Positions 23,824 to 36,149 of a stretch of 64,000 nt of DNA are shown piece after piece; position 1 is the stretch's first letter; each line of letters starts with the position of its first letter. A program made the translations under genes and the position numbers. Source of the DNA: Odiellus spinosus (lineage: Eukaryota > Arthropoda > Arachnida > Opiliones > Phalangiidae); the NCBI GenBank assembly GCA_963920705.1, contig OY987233.1, positions 14,991,459 through 15,055,458 of the forward strand, in the 5' to 3' direction. The notes under the pieces were generated by a model. The model searched no databases. It was not told the origin of the DNA and saw only the letters and a list, made by a program, of their open reading frames with translations.

Positions 23824-24280
23824 GATTTTTCATGAACTCCAAAAGGAAATTGAGTAGCATTTTCGGAAAGATCGTTAAAAAACGATTAAAAATATATATA
23901 CATATGTCATAGAATAAAATTACCACGACAGTAAAAATACTTATTTTATAATCGCCATTTTCAAAAGTTATAAAATAAAATTCCCTGCAATACTACGTCA
24001 TCACTATGATCGCGTGATTTCGCTATTGTAGAGCTTATAGTTGATTCTTGCGCGTTCTGACACCAGTGATAAGGTCACTTTCGCGCGGTCTTTCTCGTAA
24101 AAGTACTTAATCCAGATAGTCAATTACTTTTCTTATGAAAATTATCGATAATTACGTCATATATCGGAAACCAATTACCTATATATTTTTAATTTTGAAG
24201 TTTCTTAAGAATGCCTCAACCTAGAGGTAAAAAATTTTAATAGTATGATAAAATTAAAAATGGTGACAGCCTGACTTTAA
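23824..24280 (+). mobile_element. R1 element, 5' tip missing, longest copy
   Basis: It begins TTTTTCATGAACTCC without the terminal 15 bases, and ends GGTGACAGCCTGACTTTAA. Two opposed 60-69 codon open frames at its left end are by-products. Confidence 0.75.
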
Positions 24281-24720
24281 ATTATTTCACCCCCTTAGTT
24301 TAATTACAATTGTAATTAAAACAAAAACCATTTAAATTCTTTTTCACGGTATCCTACCATTAATTTTTTTTTCTACGATATAAATCCTGGGTTTAACGTT
24401 TACTTGTTGATTACAAAAGCCTCGGGCCATTTGCAACATTGTTGCAGTCTTAGAAAGGATTTAAATCCCTACATAAAAACCGCTTTTTAAAATGCTATTT
24501 TATATACTGTCTTAGATTGTAACTAAAATATAAGAGGTTTCTTAAGAAATTCAAAATCATTAAAATTCTTTTATGTTTGGTTTCCCCCGAAGTAATTATT
24601 CTAATTTATTATAAAAATAAAATTGTTTGAATAAAAAAATTTAAAATCAATACTTAAAGGGAAGATGAAGAAGAAAATAAACTCATTTTTTTAATCGATT
24701 CTAGCATTGAAAGTAAAGGT

Positions 24721-25313
24721 GCGTTCATACTAGGTCTTGGAATCGATTTTAACCCTTTCCAAACGTTTCGCTAGAGTCGTGTGAAAAGAGCTACAGTCAC
24801 ATTAGCATTTCTTAATCGATTTGAAATGGTAAAATCAAACCGATATTCAAATCGCCAGGAATCGTTTTAAGCGTCACGTGTTCACATTTATCTTTACAAA
24901 TCGATTTATTGTAGCTTCATCTATCGGTTGTTGAAACCGAAACGGTATAAAACTGGTTCCCGAAGCAGTTTGGAGAAATTGAATCAAATCGATTCGAGAA
25001 AAGGCGGTTTCCCGTTCACACGACTCTAGCGAAACGATTTAAAACGGTTTAAATCGACTCCAAGGCCTAGTACGAACGCAGCTAAAGAAACCGTGTTTTT
25101 TCGAATCGATTTGTTTCGATTTCACGAAACTGCTTCGGGAACCAGTTTTATACCGATTCGTTTTCAACAACCGATGGATGAATCTACAATAAATCGATTT
25201 ATACAGATAAAGTGTGATCATAAACGATTCCTGGCGATTTAACCTGCGATTTGAATATCGGTTTGATTTTACCGTTTCAAATCGATTAAGAAAAATGCTA
25301 GTGTGACCGTATC
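24721..25313. mobile_element. R3 composite: two R3 units head to head
   Basis: R3 is marked by many AATCGATT sites, CGTTCATACTAGG at one end and ACGGTCACACTAG at the other (imperfect inverted ends). Here one unit reads rightwards to about 25080 (CAAGGCCTAGTACGAACGC). It is followed by an inverted partial copy ending GCTAGTGTGACCGTAT. Matching segments include CTATCGGTTGTTGAAACCGA and its inverse. It interrupts a TTAAAGGGAAGATGAAG-type fragment that starts at 24655. Confidence 0.65.
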
Positions 25314-25414
25314 TTATGGATCAAAAATCAAAACAAGGGTTAGAAGGTTATACTACCCTAAAGCCAAACTTAATGCTTGAAGGCGGTAAACGTGAGAAGT
25401 TATAGGATTAAGTG

Positions 25415-25440
25415 AAAAAAAAAAAAAAAAAAAAAAAAAA
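25415..25440. repeat. A26 run
   Basis: A pure poly(A) tract preceded by GGATTAAGTG and followed by GAAAAGATC. It could be the tail of an old retroposed copy, but no matching body was recognised. Confidence 0.8.
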
Positions 25441-26752
25441 GAAAAGATCTTTCCGCTTTTGGGCCTCGTGTTTAACAAAGGAAGGACCAAACCTCTATTA
25501 TTTAGTCTCATTCTTACAAAGGGTTATTATGCCCGGGCCTATTCTATTCTCCCAGGGGTCCTTTCATGATTTTCCCGCCATTTTTTTATCCAACCAAAAC
25601 TTTCTACTCATTCTCTCTCTCTCTAGCAAAGAAACTGGGCCAAATTCTTGGCGTTTTGGGAATTATTAGCTTATTACCCAGAACGCAATAAGATGGAAGC
25701 GAGATTTAATATAATACGAAGAGTTTATTTGCTCTTCTCCAATAGGAAAGCTTATTCTGGTTTAGAATTAATTAAAGGGAGAGTGAAATAAAATAGAATA
25801 AATTGATTTTTCAAGAGAGAATGAAATAAAACTCCTTTTGTTTTTAAAGAGAGTGTTTGAATTGTGCAAAAAATCGTAAATCATTCCAATTTTGGTATTG
25901 GATGAAATAAAACAGAATAAATTAATTTTTTAAAGGGATAATGAAATAAAACACTTTTTTTTTAAAGAAGGTGTGTCTGAATTACGCAAAACATATAAGA
26001 GATTCCGATTTTGGTATTGAACTAAAATGAGAACCTCAGACGCGCACTGTACCTTCGGCCAAAAGTAAAATAAGTGGTTTCACCTTTTCATTCTCCATTT
26101 TTAACGACAAGATATCTATTAAACTCTCCATGGATCCTTGTTAAGCCTACTTTCCTCGTAATTCTTCCAGCTTAATATTTCTTTGAAATATTTTTAATAG
26201 TGAATAAAGTCTAATTAAAGGGTTTCAATCTCACTTTAAAAGCCGCTGATAGTTCCAACCTTTAAATGAGTTATAAAAACCGGTTTTTCAATGGCAATTT
26301 AACTCCATTTCAAGGATGTAACTAGGTATATAAAGAGTAGCCTTTAATAATAGATGCAAGGTTGAAAATCGGAAAATGATTGTATTTTATATATATATAT
26401 ATAAAATATCTAAACCTAAAAAAATTTAAATTTAAATTTGAAGGATAGAATTTTTTTATTTGCATATAGATAGTTCAGGCACCAAATTCTTTGGACAGAG
26501 TTTAACTTCTAACCTCCTCTTTAAAATATCAAAAAAAAAAAAAAAAAACCCAAAAAACATATGGAAATTTATTTGTTGAAAAAATATTTTGGGCTAATTT
26601 GCATAATAAATTTAATTCAATGAACCACTTTTTGAATCAGACAAAAGTATGAAAATTTCACCCAAAATACCGTATTTTTTCTATTATATTATATATTATA
26701 ATAATTGAATTATTAAAAAAATTAAAGTAACATTGAACTAAATTCTTTACAC

Positions 26753-27186
26753 TTAAAGTGAGGCTGTCACGGGCTTTTCATGAACTCCAAATGGAAATTG
26801 AGTAGCATTTTTGGGAAGATCGTTAAAAATCGATTCGAAATATATATACATATGTCATAGAAAAAATTACAGTAAAAATACATATTTTATAATCGCCATT
26901 TTCGAAATTTTTAGAATAAAAATTTCCCGCAATGCTACGTCATCACTATGGTCGCGTGATTTCGCTATTGTAGAGCCTTTAGTTTACTCATGCGCGCGTT
27001 CTGGAGCTTTCGCGCGGTCTTTTTCCTAAAAGTACTTAATGCAGAATGTCTTATCTTTCGTATGAAAATTATCGTTAATTACGTTCCAGAAATAAACTAC
27101 TTCATAAATTACCTATATATTTTTGACATTTTAATTATGAAGTTTCTTAAGAACGTGCTAATCCATTGGCATCCGCCTGACTTTAA
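26753..27186 (+). mobile_element. R1 element, nearly complete
   Basis: It starts TTAAAGTGAGGCTGTCACGG and ends CCGCCTGACTTTAA. Its right TTAA is shared with the left TTAA of the next small element. Confidence 0.75.
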
Positions 27187-27278
27187 AGTGATACTGTAAA
27201 CATTTTAACAATATTTCCGAAAATGATACTGAAATTCTATTTGCAACTCGAAAAAATTCATGTCTGAATCACTTTAAA
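27183..27278 (+). mobile_element. Miniature R1 derivative (96 bp)
   Basis: It has TTAAAGTGATACTG on the left and TCTGAATCACTTTAA on the right with only about 65 bp between. The inside keeps TTTCCGAAAATGATACTG, the first segment of R1. It abuts the preceding R1 copy and uses the same TTAA. Confidence 0.65.
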
Positions 27279-27984
27279 TTATAAATAAATAATTAAACTT
27301 ATTGTTGAAATTGGCACTTTCATTATCACTAGTAATTATGGCATTAATTAGATTTAATTGTGTTTAATTAAATTTAAAAAGTTACGCGAAAAAGCTTCTA
27401 ATACTTGGCAAGATTTAAGTCAGAACCAACAGTTATTGACCCAGTTTGAAACTTTTCTTAGGGGTCACGATAGGTCAGTATGGCGCCAATTTGACCAATA
27501 GCGAAGGGAGGATAGCTTTATATATCGAAAAGAGTAGAAAGAAAGTTCATTTCAATTAGAGTTTACTATGGTATCGAAGGCTAAGTCGGACGAAAGTTAA
27601 ATTTCACAACTGTTTTTGTGAATTTCTTTCGAAGTTGGTTTCAACTAAATAATTTTGAGATTCCAATGAGGTTTAATATCGTGTATCAATCCACCTCAGC
27701 TTTGGTTTTATTGTAAACTAATTTTGAAACGTCCTTGTGTTGTAATATAACCTTAAGGCGTTTTCGATAAGAAAACTTTCCGTTTTTCTTTTTCTCGATA
27801 ATCGATTAAATCGATTTTTTTCCCTTCGCTTCGGACTCGGAATCGATTATAGATTTAGAAATTAAGCACCCAGACAATCTAAACTTCTTTAAAGGGAAGA
27901 TGAATCGTATTATAAATATATTTTTATATAAATTTTTAAAGTTCTCTTGATTAAATTTATAGAACGGCCCAATCAGAAACTTAC

Positions 27985-28770
27985 AATTTTAATGTGTTAG
28001 GGTGTTGTAAAATGTTTTGTAAAATGTAGGGAAAATGTAAAAAATGTGGGGAAAATGTAAAAAAATGGGAAAATGTAAAAATTTTGGGAAAATGTAAAAT
28101 ATGTTGTAAACCTTTTTTTTTTTTTTGGAAAAATTTACGAAAATGTTTAAAAAAAGGTTTGTAACTATGTTGTAATTTTTTACAAAATGAGAAATGATTT
28201 TTAATGTTGGAAAGTGTAAGAGAAGTTTAGAAAACTGATGGGAAAATCGGAAAATCATGTAAAATATTGATCATATGTTGAAAATATTTTAAGAAGTCGT
28301 GAAAAAATGAAGGAAAATGTTGAAAAGTAGATTATGTTGGAAAATCATGGAGCATTTTGAAAAGTATGTCTAGATTATATTGGGAAAATTTTGAAAAGAA
28401 TGCCTACATTATGTTGGTATATGTTGAAAAGTAGATCAAGTTGGTAAATGATGAAAAGAAGGCCTAGATTATGTTGGTAAATGATGAAAAGAAGGCCTAG
28501 ATTATGTTGGTAAATGATGAAAAGAAGGCTTAGATTATGTTGGTAAATGTTGAAAAGAAGGCCTAGATTATGTTGGTAAATGATGAAAAGTAGGCCTAGA
28601 TTATGTTGGTAAATGATGAAAAGTAGGCCTAGATTATGTTGGTAAATGTTGAAAAGTAGATAATGATGGAGAAAGTTGAAAAGTAGATAATGTTGGATAA
28701 AAGTTGAAAGGTAGATAATGTTGGGAAATGTTAGAAAATCTTGGGAAATGTTGAAAAAAGGTTGCGAACT
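27985..28770. repeat. Purine-rich minisatellite with 33-bp core
   Basis: About 785 bp of GGAAAATG-type sequence with strong strand asymmetry (A and G on the plus strand). From about 28420 to 28660 a regular 33-bp unit, TTGGTAAATGATGAAAAGAA with GGCCTAGATTATG, repeats about seven times. The minus-strand Phe/Ile-rich frame at its left end is an artefact. Confidence 0.75.
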
Positions 28771-29498
28771 GTTTTAAAATTAACAAAAATGGGAAATTAA
28801 AGATACCTCAAGTAAGAATATACTAAATAATTCGAAAACAAGTTATAGAAATAATACACCACGATTCAGACTTGACATTTGATTCTCACTTTAAGATAAG
28901 ACCCGTCGCCCAATACCTCGGGATAATTAAAGATGGCACAAAATAGATATTAATTGAACCCCTTATTCTCTCTACTGAAATCTAAACTCAATTTCATCGA
29001 CAATCTTAGAATGCACATTAATTTCAATAGAAAAAGCGGTTTTCAATATAATTTAAAGTCCCTTCTAAGGCTGTAAAAGGTTTTAAATGATGGGGTTAGA
29101 AATGATTTCCTTTGAAAAATGCCTTATCGATATTGAAATGAAAATAGAACTAAGTTTATAGCGTTAATGAATATTGGAAAATAATTTTTGTCTATTTAGA
29201 GTCACTCTCGAGTTATTATTGAAAATGAGAGTTAAGCCTTGGTCTCAATTCAATAGTTTAAATTGATTACACTATCAATATTTGGTAAGTAATTCAACGT
29301 AATTTACTAGCCTTAAAGAAGGCAGTGGTTAAACTTAAAATTGCCATGGACTAGTTTTTCGAAATGGTTCTAAACATTTTGTTTTTAAAATATTAATTGC
29401 ATTATTAAAATCTTCAATTAAATTGGGAAGGGAAAAGAAAAATAGATATTTTGGAACATTCGAAATTTATTCGGTGATGAAATTCTAATTACGTCATT

Positions 29499-29789
29499 CC
29501 GGAAAACAGGCTTAGCATGGAGATACTGAATATCTTCGCATTGAAGGGTTGGTGACCAATCGAATGTTATTGAAAGTGTCATGGAAGTCTCGCCTTTGCT
29601 TATTGGTGGCTGACCCTTATATGCGAAGAATTCCAGATCTCCATGAATCCAGCTAAGCCTATTTTCAGAGTAATTTTTAAATTTATTTCTAGTTCAAAAT
29701 TTTTTTTACTGTTGGATTACGTCTATTTAAACGATAAGGAATCGATAAAAAAATCACTTGTTGTTAGGTTGCATTCTCCCTTTAAGGTT
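29499..29789. mobile_element. R2 fold-back element, left arm truncated
   Basis: It begins at AACAGGCTTAGCATGGAG and keeps the complete right arm, ending GTTAGGTTGCATTCTCCCTTTAA. Core type 2. Confidence 0.7.
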
Positions 29790-30013
29790 TTTTTTCTATA
29801 TTATAGTTTTTGAATGATTTTTTTCTCTGATTTCTTGGTATTTATGTTTTATTTATAAATAAAAACATAGAAAAACTATTACTGGACTATTGATTCGGTT
29901 TATTTGTGAAAAAAATAGATAATAATATTGACTGACCATAAATTCATGGAAGCTATTATGTCAAAGAATAATAGACCTATTATTGGATATTAAAAATGAT
30001 TAGATATTAAATA

Positions 30014-30452
30014 TTAAAGGTAGAATGCAACCTAAAAAAATGATTATTTATCAATTCCTTATCGTTTAAATAGGCCTAATACAATAATAAAAAGTTAACA
30101 AAACAAATATTAAACTAGAAATAAATTGAAAACTTACCCCGAAAATAGGCTTAGCGGGATTCATGGAGATCCTGAATTGCCTCCGTGTAAGGTCTAGCCA
30201 CCAATGAGCAAAGGCCCGTCATTCACGCGAGATCTCCACGAGACTTACAATCGCGTTCGATTGGTCGCTAGACCTTATACGCGAGGAAATCAGGATATCT
30301 CCATGAATCCAGTTAAGCCTATTTTCTGGGTAAGTTTTAAATTTATTTCTAGTTTAATATTTGTTCGTAATTTTTTTAAATAGTGGATTAGGCCTATTTA
30401 AACAATAAAGAATCGATAAAAAAATCACTTGTTGTTGCAGTCTCCCTTTAAA
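30014..30452. mobile_element. R2 fold-back element, complete (about 440 bp)
   Basis: Both tips are present: TTAAAGGTAGAATGCAACC on the left and GCAGTCTCCCTTTAA on the right. The core reads GGTCTAGCCACCAATGAG on the left and GATTGGTCGCTAGACC on the right, intermediate between the two other core types. Confidence 0.75.
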
Positions 30453-30473
30453 ATAATTTATAGGTGTTTGAAA

Positions 30474-30496
30474 TAAATGGTGACAGCCTCACTTTA
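30474..30496 (+). mobile_element. R1 right-end relic
   Basis: AATGGTGACAGCCTCACTTTAA stands directly right of the R2 element at 30014-30452. Nothing else of R1 remains. Confidence 0.5.
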
Positions 30497-30928
30497 ATTA
30501 AAAAACGCTAGTTGTTTTCATTTACGATTATTCTAATTATATTATAAGAAATGAAACCGTTGGTCCTGGAACCAAAAACCCAAAATATGTTAGATTAAAT
30601 AATAATCTGTCCTTTTATTTAATAAATCTAATATTCTAGGCCTAATTAAAATTATAATATATATACATAAATAATCCAACATTGATGAATGGACCCCAGA
30701 ATCAAATTAAACGAAAGAATTTAATTAAGTAAAGGACCAATCTTCTTTCAAAACATAATTAAGGATATAAATAATCTCGCAATTTATTTCTTAAACCTAA
30801 TATATTAATTCTAGGACTAAATATAATATAACAAGAAATCCAACCGTGGGTTCTCTTAGAATCAAATTAACTGTAGATGATAATAGAATTTCAGTTGCAT
30901 ATTACTCGAGACTGTTTTTTTACTTATG

Positions 30929-31180
30929 CGTGACGTCGGTTATACTTTACAATTCAACATGCTCCCATAGAATAAATAAAGGAATTGGATTACCCAATCA
31001 GGATATATCTTCTAATTTGGTTAAAAATGGTCCAAATTACAAAATTTCAATACAATTCGACAAAATAAACCAAATAAATACACCCGAATAAAAACGAAGT
31101 GGACCAAAATTGTCCATTTCAAGTTGAATTCAGGTTATTTCATTTGATCTACTTGGTCGAATTCTCTTGAAATTTTCAAA
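30929..31180 (+). mobile_element. R5 fold-back element, right end missing
   Basis: It starts CGTGACGTCGGTTATAC and shares CCATAGAATAA and TCTTCTAATTTGGT with the copy at 62424. The 81-codon open frame here is not preserved in the other copy. Confidence 0.6.
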
Positions 31181-32120
31181 GATTTATTTTCTGGCAGCAA
31201 ATATAATTAATTATTAATTACATATGTAAATAAACGTCCCAGATTTGGAAACATTTTCAAATGTTTCTACGCAACCAAAGTTAGGCCCAGGGATCCCCAA
31301 AACTATAAATATGCCTAGGAAGGAAACCCACCAATGAGGGGTTGATTTTTAACACCCCCTTTCCCTAATATCTTCTATAGAGTCGACGAATCAATAGTGG
31401 AATCAAGAACCAGTATATATTTTATTGATTGGGTGTTTCAATACTTGTATATATATGAAAATGACCACCTGGTGATGGCACGACGCAAAAACGTATGGAA
31501 TATGCATCTAGATTATGAAATTTTAACCGATGCGTCGTCTGCTATTACAAATTCCCAGTCTAAAATCTAAATTTAAAATCTAGGCGCATGACCATTTTAA
31601 AATTGGAGTGAATACAAAATCTATACTCCCCTTATACACGTATAGAACTATTTGAAACTAAAAACAAATGCCTAATTCAAAATCTGTTCCATTTTAGCTC
31701 CAAGTTTCCCTTTAAGATAAATTCAGCACGTGCTGTTTTCTCAAAATGATTCAAAAATGAATCTCGCGCTTTATATTTAAAATCAATTTGAGTTTGCATC
31801 GTGTACAAAGCTCTCTATCTATTTGAAAACAACCATAGAGTAATAATTCAACTAGGGCTTATATTCATTGCAAATTCAACCTGACTCAATCACGAGTATA
31901 AAAAAAATATATCCCGATAAATCGAAATCGTTTCAAATCCAAGGATGATTTTGATTCTTGTCTCGAGCTAAATCGTGCTTAACCTTTTACTACGCTTAAA
32001 TTTAAAACTATATTAATACAACCAAAGGCGGGGAATATAATGGCTCGAGCTTTCCATCGAAAAAGTCAATGAAATTTCATAGGAAACCTTTATTTTTGTT
32101 CACTTTTAACTTTCAAAAGG

Positions 32121-32154
<34 letters not shown>
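32121..32154. repeat. A34 run
   Basis: A pure poly(A) tract after CTTTCAAAAGG. No target duplication is visible. Confidence 0.85.
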
Positions 32155-32157
<3 letters not shown>

Positions 32158-32451
32158 ATATCTAGAGCTATAAAAACCTCAAGCTTTTTAAATTCAGCTC
32201 ATATTGAGAATGCAATATAGTTATATATAGCGTATAAAGGAAAAAATAGGGAAACCATGGTGTTTAACGTATGGAACTTTTAAATAGGGAAGAACTATAA
32301 AAAATCCTAAAAACTCTGTATTTCGAAACTGACTGTTTTATATTCTACCCACTCTTTGTATCAAAAGGAATTTGCAATAAATATTATGGTCGAATACTTA
32401 AAAAGGTACAAATTGTGATATACATTGAAGTAGGTTTGTTAGAATTAAAGA

Positions 32452-32692
32452 TTAAAGGTGAGATGAACTAATATTAACTGAAACATTTTCAATATTTTTC
32501 GAAAAGCTGCCATTTTATAGCCTTTTTCAGTGTAGTAAAGGTTTTTTTTTCTAGGAACGGTAGTAGGTTATCAGTTACAGCATTAGAAAGGGCTTAATTC
32601 TCAATACAAATACCGGTTTGTAAGGGGAACTTTGATCCTAATCGATACTGTAAACAAATTATAAAGAGTTACATTACTTCATCTCCCCTTTA
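32452..32692. mobile_element. TTAAAGGTGAGATGAACTAAT-type element
   Basis: The left end is TTAAAGGTGAGATGAACTAA and the right end the inverse of TAAAGGGGAGATGAAGTAAT, 241 bp in all. It lies just left of a large minisatellite. Confidence 0.55.
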
Positions 32693-32744
32693 CAAAACAC
32701 TTATTTCTTTATTAAATAATTTAAATTAATATTACTTCATGTTA

Positions 32745-33610
32745 AATAATAAAAATGTATATTTCTTGATTAAATAATAAAAATGTATATTTCTTGATTA
32801 AATAATAAAAATGTATATTTCTTGATTAAATAATAAAAATATATATTTCTTGATTAAATAATAAAAATATATATTTCTTGATTAAATAATAAAAATATAT
32901 ATTTCTTGATTAAATAATAAAAATATATATTTCTTGATTAAATAATAAAATATATATTTCTTGATTAAATAATAAAAAAATATATATTTCTTGATTAAAT
33001 AATAAAAATATATATTTCTTGATTAAATAATAAAAATATTTCTTGATTAAGTAATAAAAATATTTCTTGATTAAATAATAAAAATATTTCTTGATTAAGT
33101 AATAAAAATATTTCTTGATTAAATAATAAAAATATTTCTTGATTAAATAATAAAAATATTTCTTGATTAAATAATAAAAATATTTCTTGATTAAATAATA
33201 AAAATATTTCTTGATTAAATAATAAAAATATTTCTTGATTAAATAATAAAAAATTTTCTTGATTAAATAATAAAAATATATTTTTCTTGAATAAATAATA
33301 AAAATATATTTTTCTTGAATAAATAATAAAAATATATTTTTCTTGACTAAATAATAAAAATATATTTCTTGATTAAATAATAAAAATATATATTTCTTGA
33401 TTAAATAATAAAAATATATATTTCTTGATTAAATAATAAAAATATATATTTCTTGATTAAATAATAAAAATATATTTTTCTTGATTAAATAATAAAAATA
33501 TATATTTCTTGATTAAATAATAAAAATATATATTTCTTGATTAAATAATAAAAATATATATTTCTTTGTTTAATAATAAAAAATATATTTCTTTATTAAA
33601 TAAGAAAAAT
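32745..33610. repeat. A+T minisatellite, 22-28 bp units, about 35 copies
   Basis: Repeats of TTTCTTGATTAAATAATAAA followed by AATATATA. Unit length changes along the array: long units with ATATATA to about 33020, 22-bp units from 33030 to 33240, then long again. This suggests local amplification of variants. Confidence 0.8.
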
Positions 33611-34113
33611 CTTTATCAAGTATTTAAATTATTCTTAATATAAAAATTCATTATAATTTTTTTGAATACATTTAGGCCTAGCGAATCCATGCCAGTCTAC
33701 GACTTTAATATGAAAATTATAATGTTTTGATAGTGTATATTTTAATATCAATTTAAATAATAAATTATTTCATTCTCACTTTAAAATTAATTTCAAATTA
33801 TGCTAATTTAACAAGATTTCAAATTAATTTACATAAATATGGAGCTTGAAATATTCTTACGTATAAATTAAATTTAAATTTGAACTAAAATCAATTAAAT
33901 ATATAAATATTTAATGTCTTTTCATACTAAACTAGTTTTAATTCGTGGTTAGGCTTAGCTATATAACTCTGTATAAATCATCTTAGTAACATAATCTTTT
34001 GACAGTCTTAAGAGCATACAAGCTCAGTTTAAAACGTCATTAGATCTGAATCTTCAAATTTCTAGTCGATATCATGCAAGAACATAAGTTTATAAAATTT
34101 TATAAGTTATAAT

Positions 34114-34360
34114 AGACTCTAGAGAAACATTTTGAAACAGTTTAAATCGATTCCAAGGCCTAGTATGAACGCGGATATCTTTATAAATCGATTTACTGTG
34201 GCTTCATCTATCGGTTGTTGAAACCGAATCTGTATGAAACTGGTTCCCGAAGCAGTTTCGAGAAATCGAGTCAAATCGATTCTAGAAAAGACGGTTTCCT
34301 GTTCACACGACTCTAGCGAAACGGTTTAAATCGATTCCTAGGCCTAGTATGAACGCGGCT
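34114..34360 (+). mobile_element. R3 element, rearranged copy
   Basis: It contains ATCTATCGGTTGTTGAAACC, TGGTTCCCGAAGCAGTTTCG and the end GGCCTAGTATGAACGCGGCT. The same end also occurs internally at about 34158-34180, so the left part was rearranged. Confidence 0.65.
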
Positions 34361-35199
34361 TTTGTATATCCCAATACATTTAGGCTTATGGCTTAACTAC
34401 ATCGATTTAAAGTTAGTTTGTCGCTCTTTATAATGGAAGGCCATCAATAACGAGTGGGTTGAACTTTTCGTCACGTTAAATTAAAAGTGTTTTGTAGCAT
34501 CAGCGCTATTACTTGACCGACAATATAGCCCACACCCATTAGACGATAACGATTATTGCCTATTAGTATCAACCTTCTATATTCGATTACAAACGGTTAA
34601 TATAGCGATGGTGGGATGTTAAGGTGAAAAGATGAAAAAAAACCAGCCTTAGAAAGAGTAATTCTTCCATAAGGAATCGGTTTTATTCTTGATAAATTTG
34701 CAGGTTCTTAGTTTGAACTTAAGCCTTTGGACTCGTTACTTCAAATAACGCGAACAATTTGCAGTAACTTTTTATTAAAGTCGCGCGACACGGGCTTTTT
34801 ATGTCTCGAGACTTTTTTTTTTTGAATCAGTTTATGTTTGCAGCGCACCCGAATGTAGGCTCCCCTAAAAGTTACATTAAAGAGATATAATGGAGACTAG
34901 TTTTGCACTCGATGAAGACTCAAATTGATTATTATTATATATATCGACATATTCTTAGAATTCATCAAAATTGGGTCTATAAAAAAGTGTTTTTATGGGG
35001 TTTTGAATCTTACTAAGACTGTAACTAGGATATATCGGAGTTACGTGTCTAAAAGCTCGAATTTCTTAAAACTTTTTTCATTATATACCCTATTTAGCTT
35101 TATTAAATGGTTGCCTTGGTAACCATGTTAGGAGCAATAACTGATCAACAATATTTCCCAATAATTTCAAATTAATTATACTGAAAATGGTTAGAGTTG

Positions 35200-35640
35200 G
35201 ATTAATTAGTCGATATTTTTTCAAAAATTAAATTATTCTCGGGAGATTGGTCTATTTTATCCGGTTATAAATTATTGGCGGGAAAATTGGTCTATTTTAT
35301 TGAGGATTAAACTATTGGCGGGAAAATTGGTCTATTTCATTGAGGATTAAATTATTGATGGGAAATAAGTCTATTTTATGCGGTAGTAAATAATTGACGG
35401 GCAAATTTATTTATTTTGTACAGGAGTAAATAATTGGCGGGAAAAATTGCTTATTTTATGCTGGAGTTAATAATTGGCGAGAAATTTGGACTAATTTATA
35501 CGTTAGTAAATAATTGACGGGGAATTTGGTCTATTTTACGCGTTAGTAAATAATTGGCTGGAAAATTTGTCTAATTTATGCGGAGTTAATTATTGGCGGG
35601 AAAATTAGTATATTTTATAAAATGATTGGCATGGCTAGAA
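35200..35640. repeat. Degenerate tandem array, about 60-bp unit
   Basis: Seven or eight units of TAAATAATTGGCGGGAAAAT followed by TGGTCTATTTTATGCGG. Confidence 0.7.
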
Positions 35641-36149
35641 AATTGGTCTGTTATCTAGGGAGAATATGTTTATGCATATGGACATAGATTGGAAAGGAAG
35701 TGATTGTTTAGGGCCCAAATGGATTTTATATTTTAGGCTCGATAAACTTGGATGAGTCCGAAAACATTTGATCCCTTAAAAGGCCCGGACTTCAATCCCG
35801 ATACTCTTCAATCAACCTAAAAGGACCAGAATCCATAGAAAACCATTTCCGACCCACCCAACAAGATGTCGCGTATACATTAACGAAAATTGGATATTTC
35901 AAGAATGGGTAATTTTGGACTTTGTGGCCATCTTCTAAGTTCTAGCTTAAGGTCATGCCAAACAATTTCATCATTTGAAAGGATTAGGAAATTCATTAGT
36001 AAATGCTATTTTATATTAATTATTTCACAAATCGGACAAACTTAATTCTAATTCAGATTAAATATACACATAATGCCCTACCTATATTTTCCTTATGTAA
36101 CCTAGTCAAATATCCCGGTTTCGTAAGAATAATTATCTCGCGGAATCAG

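Noticed and set aside
25412-25669. 85-codon frame starting with poly-Lys
   Set aside because: It arises from the A26 run; the rest has no support.
26811-27199. Two plus-strand frames of about 70 codons
   Set aside because: Both are within an R1 transposon copy and are not shared by other copies.
27989-28258. Phe/Ile-rich minus-strand frame
   Set aside because: Low-complexity translation of the purine-rich minisatellite.
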